Assembly: GCA_947499545.1 (NCBI GenBank)
Contig: CANMOZ010000008.1
Location: 62,001 to 126,000, forward strand
Origin: an uncultured Saccharospirillaceae bacterium
GTDB taxonomy: Bacteria > Pseudomonadota > Gammaproteobacteria > Pseudomonadales > Oceanobacteraceae
DNA: 64,000 nucleotides
Direction: 5' to 3'
Shown here: piece after piece, positions 1 to 8,848 of the stretch
How the letters are laid out: the number at the start of each line of letters is the position of its first letter
How positions within the stretch are numbered: position 1 is the first letter of the stretch
Notes under the pieces: model-generated
What the model saw: the letters and a program-made list of their open reading frames with translations, nothing else
What the model was told of the DNA's origin: nothing
Database searches by the model: none
Position numbers and translations under genes: made by a program

Positions 1-2
1 CT

Positions 3-164
3 GACGGCGGTTGGTATTACAGTAATGGCTTATTACTACTACCACCAAGTGCATTCTTCATTATTGGCTTTTTTATCTGGGGCCTTAGAACCTGGAAAAA
101 GGACCAGGTGGAAGAAGCTGACTTTGTCATGCAACCTAATACAATGGCATCGGAGAAACACTAA
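3..164 (+). CDS. nqrD: Na+-NQR subunit D, C-terminal end (partial)
   Basis: This is the last part of a membrane protein entering from the left edge. The visible frame reads [19 protein letters not shown] and continues through a hydrophobic helix to a short charged tail ending at the TAA at 162-164. This matches the C-terminus of NqrD, a membrane subunit of the Na+-translocating NADH:ubiquinone oxidoreductase, and nqrE and nqrF follow in the canonical order. The stop shares its last base with the nqrE ATG (TAATG), so translation is probably coupled. The 5' part lies outside the window. Confidence 0.88.
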   Translation, partial: DGGWYYSNGLLLLPPSAFFIIGFFIWGLRTWKKDQVEEADFVMQPNTMASEKH

Positions 165-772
165 TGGAACATTACATTAGCCTCTTTATTCGTGCCGTAT
201 TTGTAGAGAATATGGCGTTGGCCTTTTTCTTGGGCATGTGTACCTTTTTGGCCATTTCAAAGAAAATTCAGACCGCAATTGGTCTAGGTATTGCCGTAAT
301 AGTGGTTCAAACCATTACGGTGCCTGTAAATAACCTGATTTACACCTATCTACTGGCAGACGGTGCATTGGCTTGGGCAGGTTTGCCCAACGTGGATCTA
401 AGCTTTTTGGGTTACTTGAGCTATATCGGCGTGATCGCAGCCATTGTTCAAATATTGGAAATGGTCTTAGACAAATATTTCCCTGCACTTTATAACGCGC
501 TGGGCGTATTTTTACCCCTGATTACAGTGAACTGTGCAATTTTAGGCGCGTCACTGTTTATGGTCCAACGTGATTATCAGTTTGCGGAAAGTGTTGTTTA
601 TGGCATTGGAGCAGGCGTTGGCTGGGCTCTGGCAATTGCTGCACTAGCAGGCATCAGGGAAAAATTGAAATACAGTGATGTGCCTGAAGGCCTTCGTGGT
701 TTGGGTATCACCTTCATGACCGTTGGCTTGATGTCGTTGGGCTTCATGTCATTCTCTGGCGTGTCACTATAG
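164..772 (+). CDS. nqrE: Na+-translocating NADH:quinone reductase subunit E
   Basis: A 202-residue, almost entirely hydrophobic protein with about six membrane helices. It starts [19 protein letters not shown], the usual NqrE opening, and carries the conserved [11 protein letters not shown] stretch near residues 120-130. In the family, NqrD and NqrE form a pseudo-symmetric membrane pair holding an intramembrane iron-sulfur centre, which fits a Cys within NCAI. It acts in the inner membrane, coupling NADH oxidation to Na+ export. The ATG overlaps the nqrD stop by one base and nqrF follows after 12 bases, so this is the tail of an nqrABCDEF operon. Length and context are normal. Confidence 0.96.
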   Translation: MEHYISLFIRAVFVENMALAFFLGMCTFLAISKKIQTAIGLGIAVIVVQTITVPVNNLIYTYLLADGALAWAGLPNVDLSFLGYLSYIGVIAAIVQILEMVLDKYFPALYNALGVFLPLITVNCAILGASLFMVQRDYQFAESVVYGIGAGVGWALAIAALAGIREKLKYSDVPEGLRGLGITFMTVGLMSLGFMSFSGVSL

Positions 773-784
773 AGGTTAGCGAAC

Positions 785-2017
785 ATGGGTGAATATTTAG
801 AAATTATACTTGGCGTAGCCATGTTCACGGCGGTGGTGTTAGCACTGGTCGTATTGATTTTGGCAGCTCGTTCCAAACTGGTTAGCTCTGGTAATGTAAA
901 AATTGAGATTAATGGCGATCCTAGCAACACCGTCACAACAGCAGCGGGTGGCAAGTTGCTGCAGACCCTGGCAGCAAATGACATATTCCTATCGTCAGCT
1001 TGCGGGGGTGGCGGTACTTGTGCTCAATGCAAATGTAAAGTGATCGAAGGAGGTGGCTCGATGCTGCCCACTGAAGAATCTCACTTTACCAAGCGGGAAG
1101 CGAATGAAGGTTGGCGTTTGTCTTGCCAAACACCTGTTAAGCAAAATATGAAAGTTGAGGTCCCTGAAGAAGTTTTTGGGGTTAAGCGTTGGGAGTGTAC
1201 GGTAGAGTCAAATTTAAATGTTGCGACTTTCATTAAAGAGCTTACATTACGTTTGCCAGAAGGCGAAAATGTCGATTTCCGTGCGGGCGGTTACGTTCAG
1301 CTTGAATGTCCGCCCCACCATGTGAAGTATAAAGATTTTGAAATCGAAGAAGAGTATCGCGGTGATTGGGAAAAGTTCAAACTGTATGACTTAGAGTCTA
1401 AGGTTGATGAAACGGTTATCCGTGCTTATTCGATGGCGAATTACCCTGAAGAAAAAGGGGTGGTAAAATTCAATATTCGTATTGCAACGCCGCCTCCTGG
1501 TACCAACTACCCTTGTGGGCAAATGTCGAGCTTTGTCTTTAGCTTAAAGCCCGGTGATAAAGTGATGGTATATGGACCCTTTGGTGAATTCTTCGCTAAA
1601 GATACCGATGCTGAAATGATCTTCATTGGCGGTGGTGCGGGTATGGCTCCAATGCGTTCGCACATTTTTGATCAATTGAAGCGTTTAAACTCGGATAGGA
1701 AGATCTCTTTCTGGTATGGCGCGAGAAGCATGCGTGAGTCATTTTATAATGATGAGTTTGATATGCTTCAGGATGAAAATGAGAACTTTAAGTGGCATTT
1801 GGCGTTATCAGACCCTCAGCCCGAAGATAACTGGGACGGCTACACGGGATTCATTCATAACGTTTTATACGAAAACTACCTGAGGGAGCACCCTGCTCCA
1901 GAAGATTGTGAGTACTATATGTGTGGGCCTCCCATGATGAATGCGGCCGTCATCAAGATGTTAGAAGGGCTTGGTGTCGAGCCTGAAAACATCCTCTTAG
2001 ATGACTTCGGTGGATAA
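785..2017 (+). CDS. nqrF: Na+-translocating NADH:quinone reductase subunit F
   Basis: A 410-residue protein that admits electrons from NADH. It has one N-terminal membrane anchor (about 5-28), a plant-type [2Fe-2S] ferredoxin domain with Cys73, Cys79, Cys82 and Cys114, and a ferredoxin-NADP reductase module. The latter shows the FAD motif RAYSMANYP, the NAD-binding [15 protein letters not shown] and the C-terminal CGPPMM and DDFGG signatures. It starts 12 bases after nqrE with GAGG just upstream. A strong terminator follows, so apbE and nqrM, which often follow nqrF in gammaproteobacteria, are not in this operon. All expected cofactor residues are present. Confidence 0.97.
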   Translation: MGEYLEIILGVAMFTAVVLALVVLILAARSKLVSSGNVKIEINGDPSNTVTTAAGGKLLQTLAANDIFLSSACGGGGTCAQCKCKVIEGGGSMLPTEESHFTKREANEGWRLSCQTPVKQNMKVEVPEEVFGVKRWECTVESNLNVATFIKELTLRLPEGENVDFRAGGYVQLECPPHHVKYKDFEIEEEYRGDWEKFKLYDLESKVDETVIRAYSMANYPEEKGVVKFNIRIATPPPGTNYPCGQMSSFVFSLKPGDKVMVYGPFGEFFAKDTDAEMIFIGGGAGMAPMRSHIFDQLKRLNSDRKISFWYGARSMRESFYNDEFDMLQDENENFKWHLALSDPQPEDNWDGYTGFIHNVLYENYLREHPAPEDCEYYMCGPPMMNAAVIKMLEGLGVEPENILLDDFGG

Positions 2018-2021
2018 TTCG

Positions 2022-2049
2022 AAAAAGCCCGCAATTCGCGGGCTTTTTT
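2022..2049 (+). terminator. Rho-independent terminator after nqrF
   Basis: Perfect stem of 11 bp: AAAAAGCCCGC (2022-2032) pairs with GCGGGCTTTTT (2038-2048) around a 5-base loop, with a T-run on the right arm. It lies five bases after the nqrF stop and ends the nqr operon. The A-rich left arm could also let it work for transcripts from the right. Confidence 0.93.
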
Positions 2050-2238
2050 CTTCGCAATAAAAATTAGAAGTTTGGCTAGTATAAGCGAATCAATTTTGCA
2101 TGCTAGAGTAGCCTGTCACTTTAATATCAAATGCAATCATTCATCTTGCTGTCATACTGCTGTGTTGAACTGGTTTGGTTATTTGATTGTTATCGTAATA
2201 GTGATAAAGCTTAACTAAAAGAACGGGGAGTGGATGAA

Positions 2239-3849
2239 GTGCGAACACCATTAGTGAAAAAGACCTTTGTTAGATCTGTTGTATTCAGTTTGATTTGCAT
2301 CATGCCATCCTTGCAGGCCCAACCGAAAATCAAAAACCTGATTTTAATTATTGGGGATGGTATGGGCCCTCAACAAGTTGGATTGCTGGAAACGTATGCT
2401 CAACGGGCACCTAACTCTATCTATAAAGGTAAGCCAACGGCATTCACGCAAATGGCACAACAGGGCTATGTGGGCTTATCAACGCACTGGCCAATGGACG
2501 CTAGCGTCGTTGACTCTGCTTGTTCTGCTACTCAGCTCGCTCTAGGTTTGCCGGCTCCAAGCGAAAGCATCGGTGTTAATGCTAACGGAGATGCTGCTTT
2601 GAGTATTCTGGAGCGCGCCAAGAAAATGGGTAAGTCTACGGGGCTGGTCTCTGATACAAGATTAACGCATGCAACGCCAGCCTCTTTTGCCGCGCACCAG
2701 CCTCACCGTTCTTTGGAGAATGAAATTGCCGTTGACATGCTGAACGCAGCTCCGGATGTCATGTTGTCCGGTGGAATGCGTCACTGGATTCCTAAATCAG
2801 CCAACAGTGATGACAAAGTTAAACAGCAATTACAGGCACTGACTGCTGAACCAAGTTTAAAAATCAAATCTAAGCGAGGCGATGATAGAAACCTGTTGTT
2901 GGAAGCGAAATCCAAAGGGTATCAGCTGGCATTTAATCGAAATCAGTTAGATTCTGCGAAAGGCAAGATACTGGGCTTGTTTGCCTATTCTGGTATGCAA
3001 GATGGAACGGATTACGTCCATAAAGTGAAAACGGCTCAGCCTTCTCTTGAACAAATGTCGATGAAAGCCATTGATGAATTATCCAAAAATAATAAGGGCT
3101 TTTTCTTGATGATTGAGGGTGGGCAGATAGATTGGGCAGCTCACTACAATGATGCAGGTGGTATGCTGCATGAGATGATTAAATTTGATCATATGCTGGA
3201 GGCTGTTTTAAATTGGGCGAAGCTAAGAGACGATACATTGGTGGTTGTAACCGCAGACCATGAAACGGGTGGTTTTGGCTTAAGTTACAGTCGTCATCAA
3301 GTGCCCAAGCATGAAAACTTACCGGGTGATCGTTATGAAAAAGCCGGTTATCAATACTCGCCAAACTTTAATTTTGGTCCTCTTGCCTCGTTGGACAAGC
3401 TTTTCAATCAAAAGAAATCATTTAGTGAGCTTTATTGGAATCTTGAAGTGGATGAATCTGAGCACCCAACGCCAGATGCTCTAATGAAAGCCGTTAATGA
3501 CAATCTTGATTTCAAGATAACGCTTGAACAAGCAAAGCGCATATTGATGCATGAAAAGAATAAAGATTATATTGAAGGTCATAAATCATTAGGTACAAAA
3601 GAGCTGCCTAAGTTTGATGATTTTGAAGCCTTTTATGTGTACGGTGAAGAGGATCATATTCCTTTGATTGGGCGCGAAGTGGCAAGGCAGCAAAACGTCG
3701 TATGGGGAACGGGTACACATACCCATACGCCAGTGCCCGTCATTGCTTTTGGGCCCGAGTCAGTTGCTCGTCAATATTCGCGACTACTGCACCACGTTGA
3801 TTTAGGAAAATTAATGCAAACCCAATTGCTAGGCTTGCCTAATCAATAA
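2239..3849 (+). CDS. Secreted alkaline phosphatase (PhoA-type)
   Basis: About 536 residues. It hydrolyses phosphate monoesters in the periplasm. The metal-binding IGDGMG lies near the N-terminus, the catalytic serine region is VDSACSATQ, and the other metal ligands sit in GGQIDWAAH, VVTADHETGG and WGTGTHTHTPVPV, all in family order. A signal peptide with basic KKTFVR, a hydrophobic core and an LQA cleavage site precedes QPKIKN. In-frame GTG codons exist at 2230, 2239 and 2254; GGGGAG at 2224-2229 sits nine bases before 2239, which I prefer. The serine region has Cys where many homologues have Ala. It is monocistronic; no Pho box was found by eye. Confidence 0.93.
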   Translation: MRTPLVKKTFVRSVVFSLICIMPSLQAQPKIKNLILIIGDGMGPQQVGLLETYAQRAPNSIYKGKPTAFTQMAQQGYVGLSTHWPMDASVVDSACSATQLALGLPAPSESIGVNANGDAALSILERAKKMGKSTGLVSDTRLTHATPASFAAHQPHRSLENEIAVDMLNAAPDVMLSGGMRHWIPKSANSDDKVKQQLQALTAEPSLKIKSKRGDDRNLLLEAKSKGYQLAFNRNQLDSAKGKILGLFAYSGMQDGTDYVHKVKTAQPSLEQMSMKAIDELSKNNKGFFLMIEGGQIDWAAHYNDAGGMLHEMIKFDHMLEAVLNWAKLRDDTLVVVTADHETGGFGLSYSRHQVPKHENLPGDRYEKAGYQYSPNFNFGPLASLDKLFNQKKSFSELYWNLEVDESEHPTPDALMKAVNDNLDFKITLEQAKRILMHEKNKDYIEGHKSLGTKELPKFDDFEAFYVYGEEDHIPLIGREVARQQNVVWGTGTHTHTPVPVIAFGPESVARQYSRLLHHVDLGKLMQTQLLGLPNQ

Positions 3850-3914
3850 GTCAAAGTTGTCTTGCTGTGTTTTAGCCTGAAGAAACAGTTCCCTGTTCTA
3901 GATGGAGTTTAGAA

Positions 3915-5048
3915 TTAAGGCGCTGCGACTTCAGGCTTATGGTGTATTTCGGTCATTGATACCTGTGGCTCCACTCGGTTACGCCCGTTGTGTTTGGCTT
4001 TATATAGGTTTTCATCGGCCATGTTGGTCAGTAAATCAATGTCCGTTACAGGGTCAAAGCTGTCTGTGTGTGAATTTGCGATGCCACAGCTGACAGTAAA
4101 ATGCACATCCTGAGGGCAATCCGGAAGGTTTTGTTCTTCGACAGTTTCTCGGATGCGATTAGCAACATAAAAAGCCTGCTGTAAATCCGTTTCGGGTAAT
4201 AGGATGAGAAATTCTTCTCCGCCCCAGCGAGAGGCAACATCTGTCACCCTGAGCGTGGCAAGGAAAACTTCAGCGAGCCAGCGTAATGCCTGGTCACCAA
4301 CGTCGTGACCAAAGGTGTCATTTATTTTCTTGAAGAAATCGATGTCAACCATCAGTAAGCTGATCGGGCGACCAGTGCGTTGGCTACGTGCGATTTCTCT
4401 GAAAAGGGTCTGGCGCATGGCTCGTCGGTTGGCAAGGCCGGTTAAGTCATCCTTTAATGCTTGTTGGCGCAATCGATTTGTGAGTTCTTGGTTGTTAGTA
4501 AAAGCATAATCGGTCGCAAATTCAATGATCGCTGCGAGCAGCCCCAAGCTTAACAGTGTGATGGTGAGTTGAGGGGTGATGCTCTCTGGGTAGGGAGCTG
4601 CCCATTCACCAAGTAAGTCAGCGGCGTAGAGTACAGAGACGCAGGACACCAAAAAGCCCGCAAAAAACCAGCCTCCCAACTTGATACCCAGAGTTGCCAT
4701 AATTAATGGCGGGGCTAAGCACGACCATAGATAGCCGGTTTGATCGGTGCCGCCATCAAGCAGACTATAAATGCAGAAAAGACTATAGGCAGTAGGAGCG
4801 TACCAAGATAAGAGTCTTGGGGTTGGGTGCAGGCTGTAATAGGTGAGAACACTCAAAGTCACAAGCATGTAGGCCGCGACTAGCCAAGCAGAAATGGTGT
4901 GCCCAATATCAATGGATTGGAAAAGCAGGTACGGACACACTAAAAGGCTGACGAGGAGACAGCAATACCCAATAAAATCCCCTCTAGCACCAGAGCTTTG
5001 TAACATCTGGCGCTTTAATTGATCCGATGCGGCTTTTATATGAAGCAT
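3915..5048 (-). CDS. Membrane-anchored diguanylate cyclase (GGDEF)
   Basis: A 377-residue protein. Residues 20-180 form about six membrane helices of no sensor family I can name, and residues 195-365 are a GGDEF domain that makes cyclic di-GMP from two GTP. The active-site motif is GGEEF (276-280), a functional variant. An RVTD I-site (267-270) lies five residues ahead, suggesting product feedback inhibition, and DDLTGLANRRA marks the domain start. GAGGGG precedes the ATG. It converges on the alkaline phosphatase gene and stands alone. Enzymatic activity is expected from intact motifs; the signal it senses is unknown. Confidence 0.94.
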   Translation of the reverse strand: MLHIKAASDQLKRQMLQSSGARGDFIGYCCLLVSLLVCPYLLFQSIDIGHTISAWLVAAYMLVTLSVLTYYSLHPTPRLLSWYAPTAYSLFCIYSLLDGGTDQTGYLWSCLAPPLIMATLGIKLGGWFFAGFLVSCVSVLYAADLLGEWAAPYPESITPQLTITLLSLGLLAAIIEFATDYAFTNNQELTNRLRQQALKDDLTGLANRRAMRQTLFREIARSQRTGRPISLLMVDIDFFKKINDTFGHDVGDQALRWLAEVFLATLRVTDVASRWGGEEFLILLPETDLQQAFYVANRIRETVEEQNLPDCPQDVHFTVSCGIANSHTDSFDPVTDIDLLTNMADENLYKAKHNGRNRVEPQVSMTEIHHKPEVAAP

Positions 5049-5184
5049 TGATGCCCCTCAACTAACCAACCTAAGCATAGGACTTGTATGGGAAATTGGC
5101 GATAGCTCTTGGCTGCCTCGAAGGTGGTTACTTACATTTGCCGTTCATCTTATGGCCTTAGCTACTCTTTACTCGCTACAGGGC

Positions 5185-5300
5185 TTCCATCGCGCCGGCG
5201 TTTTCGGTACAATCCCTGGCCTTTTGGTGCGCCCAAGACGAAAGTCTGAAGGTGCTCGTATTAACGGTAGGCAATTCTAAAACCTACCCTCAGTAAAGGG
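5185..5300 (+). promoter_or_regulatory. Putative promoter and structured 5' leader of the rpsP operon
   Basis: TACAAT at 5208-5213 resembles a -10 box, with a weak -35 (TTCCAT, 5185-5190) 17 bases upstream. The leader can form two hairpins. In the first, GCGCC (5229-5233) pairs with GGTGC (5251-5255, one G-U) and encloses AGAC-GAAA-GTCT (5236-5247), a stem with a GNRA tetraloop. In the second, GGTAGG (5266-5271) pairs with CCTACC (5283-5288) just upstream of the ribosome-binding site. This could mediate regulation of ribosomal protein synthesis; the function is inferred from structure and position only. Confidence 0.45.
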
Positions 5301-5308
5301 ATCGTCGT

Positions 5309-5560
5309 ATGGTAACCATCCGCTTAGCCCGTGGTGGCTCGAAAAAACGACCTTTTTATCACGTAACTGTTGCTGATCGACGTAATCCGCGCGACGGTCG
5401 CTTCATTGAACGGGTTGGTTTCTTTAACCCTGTTGCTCGTGGTCAAGAAGAGCGTCTCCGCGTCGACATTGAGCGTATCGACTATTGGATGTCAAAAGGC
5501 GCACAGCCTACTGAGCGTGTTGCAAAGCTGATTAAAGGCGCGCGTAAAGCGGCGCAGTAA
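5309..5560 (+). CDS. rpsP: 30S ribosomal protein S16
   Basis: An 83-residue small-subunit ribosomal protein, full length for the family. It opens [19 protein letters not shown] and contains the conserved [21 protein letters not shown] block. S16 binds 16S rRNA and helps 30S assembly. It is first in the classic order rpsP-rimM-trmD-rplS. The ATG follows a structured leader. Nothing is unusual in the protein. Confidence 0.98.
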   Translation: MVTIRLARGGSKKRPFYHVTVADRRNPRDGRFIERVGFFNPVARGQEERLRVDIERIDYWMSKGAQPTERVAKLIKGARKAAQ

Positions 5561-5605
5561 TTAGCATTGCAAAAAACGACGAATGCTCGAGTAGAGGCTC
5601 AAGCT

Positions 5606-6160
5606 GTGAATGCACCAACCAAAAGCCAGTACAAACCCAAAGCGCCAGAGCACTTGATTATTGTTGCCCGAGTGGGGGCAGCTCAGGGTGTTAAAGGGTG
5701 GGTAAAGCTCCACTCAGAAACATACCCTAAGGCAAGTGCTTTTGAGTATGCTGGTTGGCACTTGTACCAATCAGGCAAATGGGAAGAAATTGAGCTTGTT
5801 GAGTGGCGCGAACACGGTAAGGGCTTTATCGGTCGATTTAAAGACAGTATGGATCGTACTCAGGCTGAGCAATATCGCAATGCGTGGGTGGCGGTTCCAA
5901 AGACCAGTCTGCCAGAGACCGAGGAAGATGAGTTTTATTATCACCAGCTCGAGGGTTTGAGTGTGGTGACACTGAGCGGAGAGGTCTTGGGCAAGGTAAG
6001 TTATCTATTTAATACTGGCTCAAACGATGTGATGGTTGTTGTACCAACATCGGAGAGTTTGGATGATAGAGAGCGTATGTTGCCTTATCTTGCACCTTAT
6101 GTTGCAAGTACGGACCTCTCGGCCGGAGTAATCCAAGTTGATTGGGACCCTGAGTTTTAA
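5606..6160 (+). CDS. rimM: Ribosome maturation factor RimM
   Basis: Binds S19 and assists maturation of the 30S head. The N-terminal RimM domain has [18 protein letters not shown] and the C-terminal PRC-barrel domain has [10 protein letters not shown] and GSNDVMVV, ending LPYLAPYV...VDWDPEF. The frame is open from a TTG at 5567, but that codon has no ribosome-binding site. The GTG at 5606 is preceded by GAGG at eight bases and gives about 184 residues, the usual length, so I chose it. It sits 45 bases (or 6 with the TTG) after rpsP and 14 before trmD. Confidence 0.93.
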   Translation: MNAPTKSQYKPKAPEHLIIVARVGAAQGVKGWVKLHSETYPKASAFEYAGWHLYQSGKWEEIELVEWREHGKGFIGRFKDSMDRTQAEQYRNAWVAVPKTSLPETEEDEFYYHQLEGLSVVTLSGEVLGKVSYLFNTGSNDVMVVVPTSESLDDRERMLPYLAPYVASTDLSAGVIQVDWDPEF

Positions 6161-6174
6161 AAGAAGGCTTTAAG

Positions 6175-6918
6175 GTGAACTTTGGCGTCATAACCCTCTT
6201 TCCTGAGCTGTTTAAAGCTCTAACCGAGTATGGCGTCACTGGGCGGGCGTTTAAACGTGAGCGGGTAAGTATTCATCTGTTTAATCCTAGAGATTATGCT
6301 GATGATAATTACCAGACGGTAGACGACCGACCTTATGGCGGCGGGCCAGGTATGATCATGAAACCTGAGCCTTTGGAGAAAGCGATTTTAGAAGCGAAAG
6401 CTTCTTTACCTGAAGCGAAGGTGGTTTATCTGTCGCCTCAGGGAGATGTGTTTAATCAAGCCATCGCACAACGCAGCAGTGATGAAGCGGGTATTATCCT
6501 GCTCTGCGGTCGTTATGAAGGTATTGATGAGCGCATCATAGATCTCTACGTGGATGAAGAGTGGTCTCTTGGAGACTTTGTTCTGAGCGGTGGAGAAATC
6601 GCGGCAATGACCATGATGGATGCCATTATACGGTTGTTGCCTGGAGTGTTGGGGCATGAGCGTTCAGCGGTTGAGGACTCTTTTACAGAAGGTTTCTTAG
6701 ACTGCCCCCATTACACCCGTCCAGAGGTATTCCGTGGCCTTGAGGTTCCTGAAGTACTGCTCAGTGGAAACCATGAACGTATCAGGCGTTGGCGTTTAAA
6801 ACAGTCATTGGGAAGAACGCAAACTAGGCGTCCCGAACTGTTTAAGCAGAGCGTTTTGACATCAGAACAGCAAGATTTATTGCAAGAGTTCATTCGCGAA
6901 AGCGAAGACATGAGTTGA
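6175..6918 (+). CDS. trmD: tRNA (guanine-N1)-methyltransferase
   Basis: A 247-residue SPOUT methyltransferase that makes m1G37 in tRNAs, which prevents frameshifting. The start is GTG at 6175 with AAGAAGG upstream. It shows [12 protein letters not shown], the RPYGGGPGM substrate loop, [10 protein letters not shown], and the knot signature [14 protein letters not shown] followed by [11 protein letters not shown], which form the AdoMet pocket. Length and order (after rimM, before rplS) are canonical; the stop overlaps the ribosome-binding region of rplS, so the two are probably coupled. Confidence 0.98.
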   Translation: MNFGVITLFPELFKALTEYGVTGRAFKRERVSIHLFNPRDYADDNYQTVDDRPYGGGPGMIMKPEPLEKAILEAKASLPEAKVVYLSPQGDVFNQAIAQRSSDEAGIILLCGRYEGIDERIIDLYVDEEWSLGDFVLSGGEIAAMTMMDAIIRLLPGVLGHERSAVEDSFTEGFLDCPHYTRPEVFRGLEVPEVLLSGNHERIRRWRLKQSLGRTQTRRPELFKQSVLTSEQQDLLQEFIRESEDMS

Positions 6919-6928
6919 GGAGCGAGTG

Positions 6929-7282
6929 ATGAGCAGCAGAAACAAGATCATCCAAGCGATAGAAGCTGAACAGCTTAAAAATGACATACCTGAGTTTGGC
7001 CCTGGTGATACAGTGGTTGTTCAGGTTCGAGTAAAAGAAGGTAGCCGTGAGCGTCTGCAGGCGTTTGAAGGCGTGGTTATTGGAAAGCGTAGCCGTGGTT
7101 TAAACTCGGCGTTTACTGTACGTAAAATTTCCCACGGCGTGGGTGTAGAGCGTACTTTCCAAACCCACAGCCCGCTTGTAGCAGAGATTCAACTGAAGCG
7201 TCGTGGTGATGTTCGTCAAGCAAAACTTTACTACCTGCGTGAGCGTAGTGGTAAGTCTGCTCGTATTAAAGAGAAAGTGTAA
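6929..7282 (+). CDS. rplS: 50S ribosomal protein L19
   Basis: A 117-residue large-subunit protein located at the subunit interface. Family markers are [35 protein letters not shown] and the C-terminal [19 protein letters not shown]. The ATG at 6929 follows GAGGAG (6917-6922) at six bases; the adjacent GTG at 6926 is a worse start. It is last in the rpsP operon and is followed by a strong terminator. Confidence 0.98.
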   Translation: MSSRNKIIQAIEAEQLKNDIPEFGPGDTVVVQVRVKEGSRERLQAFEGVVIGKRSRGLNSAFTVRKISHGVGVERTFQTHSPLVAEIQLKRRGDVRQAKLYYLRERSGKSARIKEKV

Positions 7283-7333
7283 GCCAGCCCTCATTCTTTG
7301 GTAGGCTGGGCTACAGCAGCTCTTAAATACAAG

Positions 7334-7375
7334 AAAACGCCCATCTCAATAAAATGAGATTGGCGTTTTTTTTTT
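7334..7375 (+). terminator. Rho-independent terminator of the rpsP operon
   Basis: AAAACGCCCATCTCA (7334-7348) pairs with TGAGATTGGCGTTTT (7355-7369), with one mismatch, around a 6-base loop, and runs into ten T. It lies about 50 bases past rplS and ends the operon. Confidence 0.93.
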
Positions 7376-7568
7376 GGCGTACAGCCGATGCTTTGTTCTC
7401 AAATCAAGAAAAAAAACACAAAAAAGTGTGTGCTCACTTAAATATATTGAGGTATTCTTTGCGACTATGTTGAAGTAATGCCCAAGCTCTGATAGGAATC
7501 GAACCTTAAGGAACTAATTGACACCTAGAGGTCAAAGGGGCGTTAAGCGGAATATTTTGGAGAATTTC

Positions 7569-8321
7569 ATGAAAGCACCAGTCCTTGCTGCTTCACTTTT
7601 TACCTTCGTTATCACTGGTGCAGTGTCTGCGGCTGATAGCGCCGAATCGATGATCAAATCGAAACTAGCGAAAGTAAACCCTCAGTTTAAGGTTACGTCT
7701 GTTCAGCCAGCGGCAGAAAGCGGTTTGTATGAAGTGGAGTTGTCAACAGGTGAGGTTGTGTACTCCACTAAAGACGGCCGCTACTTTATTGCTGGAAGTT
7801 TGTTTGAAACAGGTGATGGAACGATGACAAATCTGACCGCTCAAAAAGAATCAGCTAAAAGAGCGGTTGCTATAAAAAACCTTAAGTCATCTGATATGGT
7901 CGTATTTCAAGCAAAAGGGAAGCAGAAAGGCTTAATTAATGTATTTACGGATATAGATTGCGGATACTGTCGTAAATTGCATCAAGAGGTTCCAAAGCTG
8001 AATGAGCTTGGAATAACTGTCCGCTATTTGGCGTATCCAAGAGCCGGTGTTTATGCAGATGCTGGCAAGCAAAACCTCACTGCTTCATTCAAGAAGATCA
8101 AGTCGGTTTGGTGTGATGAGGACCCAGCGGCGGCAATGACGAAAGCTAAATCCACCGGTTTTATAAAAGACAATCTGGATTGTAAAGCCCCCATTGAAGA
8201 ACAGTTTATGTTAGGGCAGCAGATAGGTGTGCGTGGAACACCAGCGATCATATTAGAGAATGGAGAAATGTTGCCTGGATATATGCCAGCAGATGATATC
8301 GCCAAGCGCTTAAATATCTAA
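7569..8321 (+). CDS. dsbC: Thiol:disulfide isomerase DsbC-like
   Basis: A periplasmic disulfide isomerase of 250 residues. The ATG at 7569 has GGAG upstream and begins a clear signal peptide ending near AVSAAD. Residues 23-85 form the dimerisation domain; the thioredoxin-like domain carries CGYC (Cys131, Cys134), the DsbC-type active site, and the cis-proline in RGTPAI (Pro225). A second Cys pair (182, 205) matches the structural disulfide of DsbC. An in-frame TTG at 7518 would spoil the signal peptide. It is often found beside xerD or hom in gammaproteobacteria; here it is alone. Confidence 0.92.
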   Translation: MKAPVLAASLFTFVITGAVSAADSAESMIKSKLAKVNPQFKVTSVQPAAESGLYEVELSTGEVVYSTKDGRYFIAGSLFETGDGTMTNLTAQKESAKRAVAIKNLKSSDMVVFQAKGKQKGLINVFTDIDCGYCRKLHQEVPKLNELGITVRYLAYPRAGVYADAGKQNLTASFKKIKSVWCDEDPAAAMTKAKSTGFIKDNLDCKAPIEEQFMLGQQIGVRGTPAIILENGEMLPGYMPADDIAKRLNI

Positions 8322-8340
8322 TTGTATTTTCTATTATCCT

Positions 8341-8371
8341 TAGGTAGATGCGGCCGAAAGGCATCTGCCTA
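8341..8371. terminator. Hairpin after dsbC
   Basis: TAGGTAGATGC (8341-8351) pairs with GCATCTGCCTA (8361-8371), ten of eleven pairs standard, loop nine bases. It sits between dsbC and the convergent leftward CBS-like gene. There is no good T-run on either side, so termination is likely but unproven. Confidence 0.5.
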
Positions 8372-8444
8372 GGGATGGTGGCTTTGAATCTTGGTTGGGA
8401 GTAAAGAACAATTCGCCCCACATTAAGATAATCTTGATAGAAAT

Positions 8445-8771
8445 TTAAATCCTGAATATTCCGACGACTTTGCCATCTTTGACTGATGGGACCGCTTTCA
8501 GCTGTTTAGTTGACATTACCCGCCTAGTTCTATGTGTGTTGTTACCCAAACGTAAAACCAGATGATTGGTATTGGCAATGGATTCAAGAGGAGAGAGTTT
8601 GTCGGAGTTCATCCAGGTGATAAGTTTGCTAAAAGTAAGTACTCCCATATAGCTTCCATCACTTGAACAAAGAATCAAAAACTCTATTCCATCTTCAAGG
8701 GCAAAATTGAGCGCATTTCTAGCTTCTTTTGGCTTGATTTTTGGGGTTACGCAGTAAGTTTGCCACAACAT
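8445..8771 (-). CDS. Small CBS-domain-like protein
   Basis: A 108-residue soluble protein. The pattern of helix-strand repeats (NALNFALEDGIEFLILCSS then YMGVLTFSKLITWM; later MSTKQLKAVPSV then DGKVVGIFRI) looks like a compact pair of CBS motifs, which elsewhere bind adenosyl nucleotides and regulate partner enzymes. GGTGA lies at proper spacing before the ATG. It is third in a leftward set after the degenerate HisH-like and HisF-like genes (77-base gap). CBS modules also occur fused to sugar nucleotidyltransferases in nonulosonic acid clusters, so a regulatory role near the Pse operon is plausible but inferred. The CBS call rests on pattern only. Confidence 0.6.
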   Translation of the reverse strand: MLWQTYCVTPKIKPKEARNALNFALEDGIEFLILCSSDGSYMGVLTFSKLITWMNSDKLSPLESIANTNHLVLRLGNNTHRTRRVMSTKQLKAVPSVKDGKVVGIFRI

Positions 8772-8848
8772 ACGCTCACCAGTTGATCTCTATGAGTGTA
8801 TGGTGGTTATCGGCCAAGTAGCCCCTCTCTTGAGCATTTTTGGGAGGA

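Noticed and set aside
598-984. 128-codon leftward frame across the nqrE-nqrF junction
   Set aside because: It is antisense to two certain genes and has no ribosome-binding site or family resemblance.
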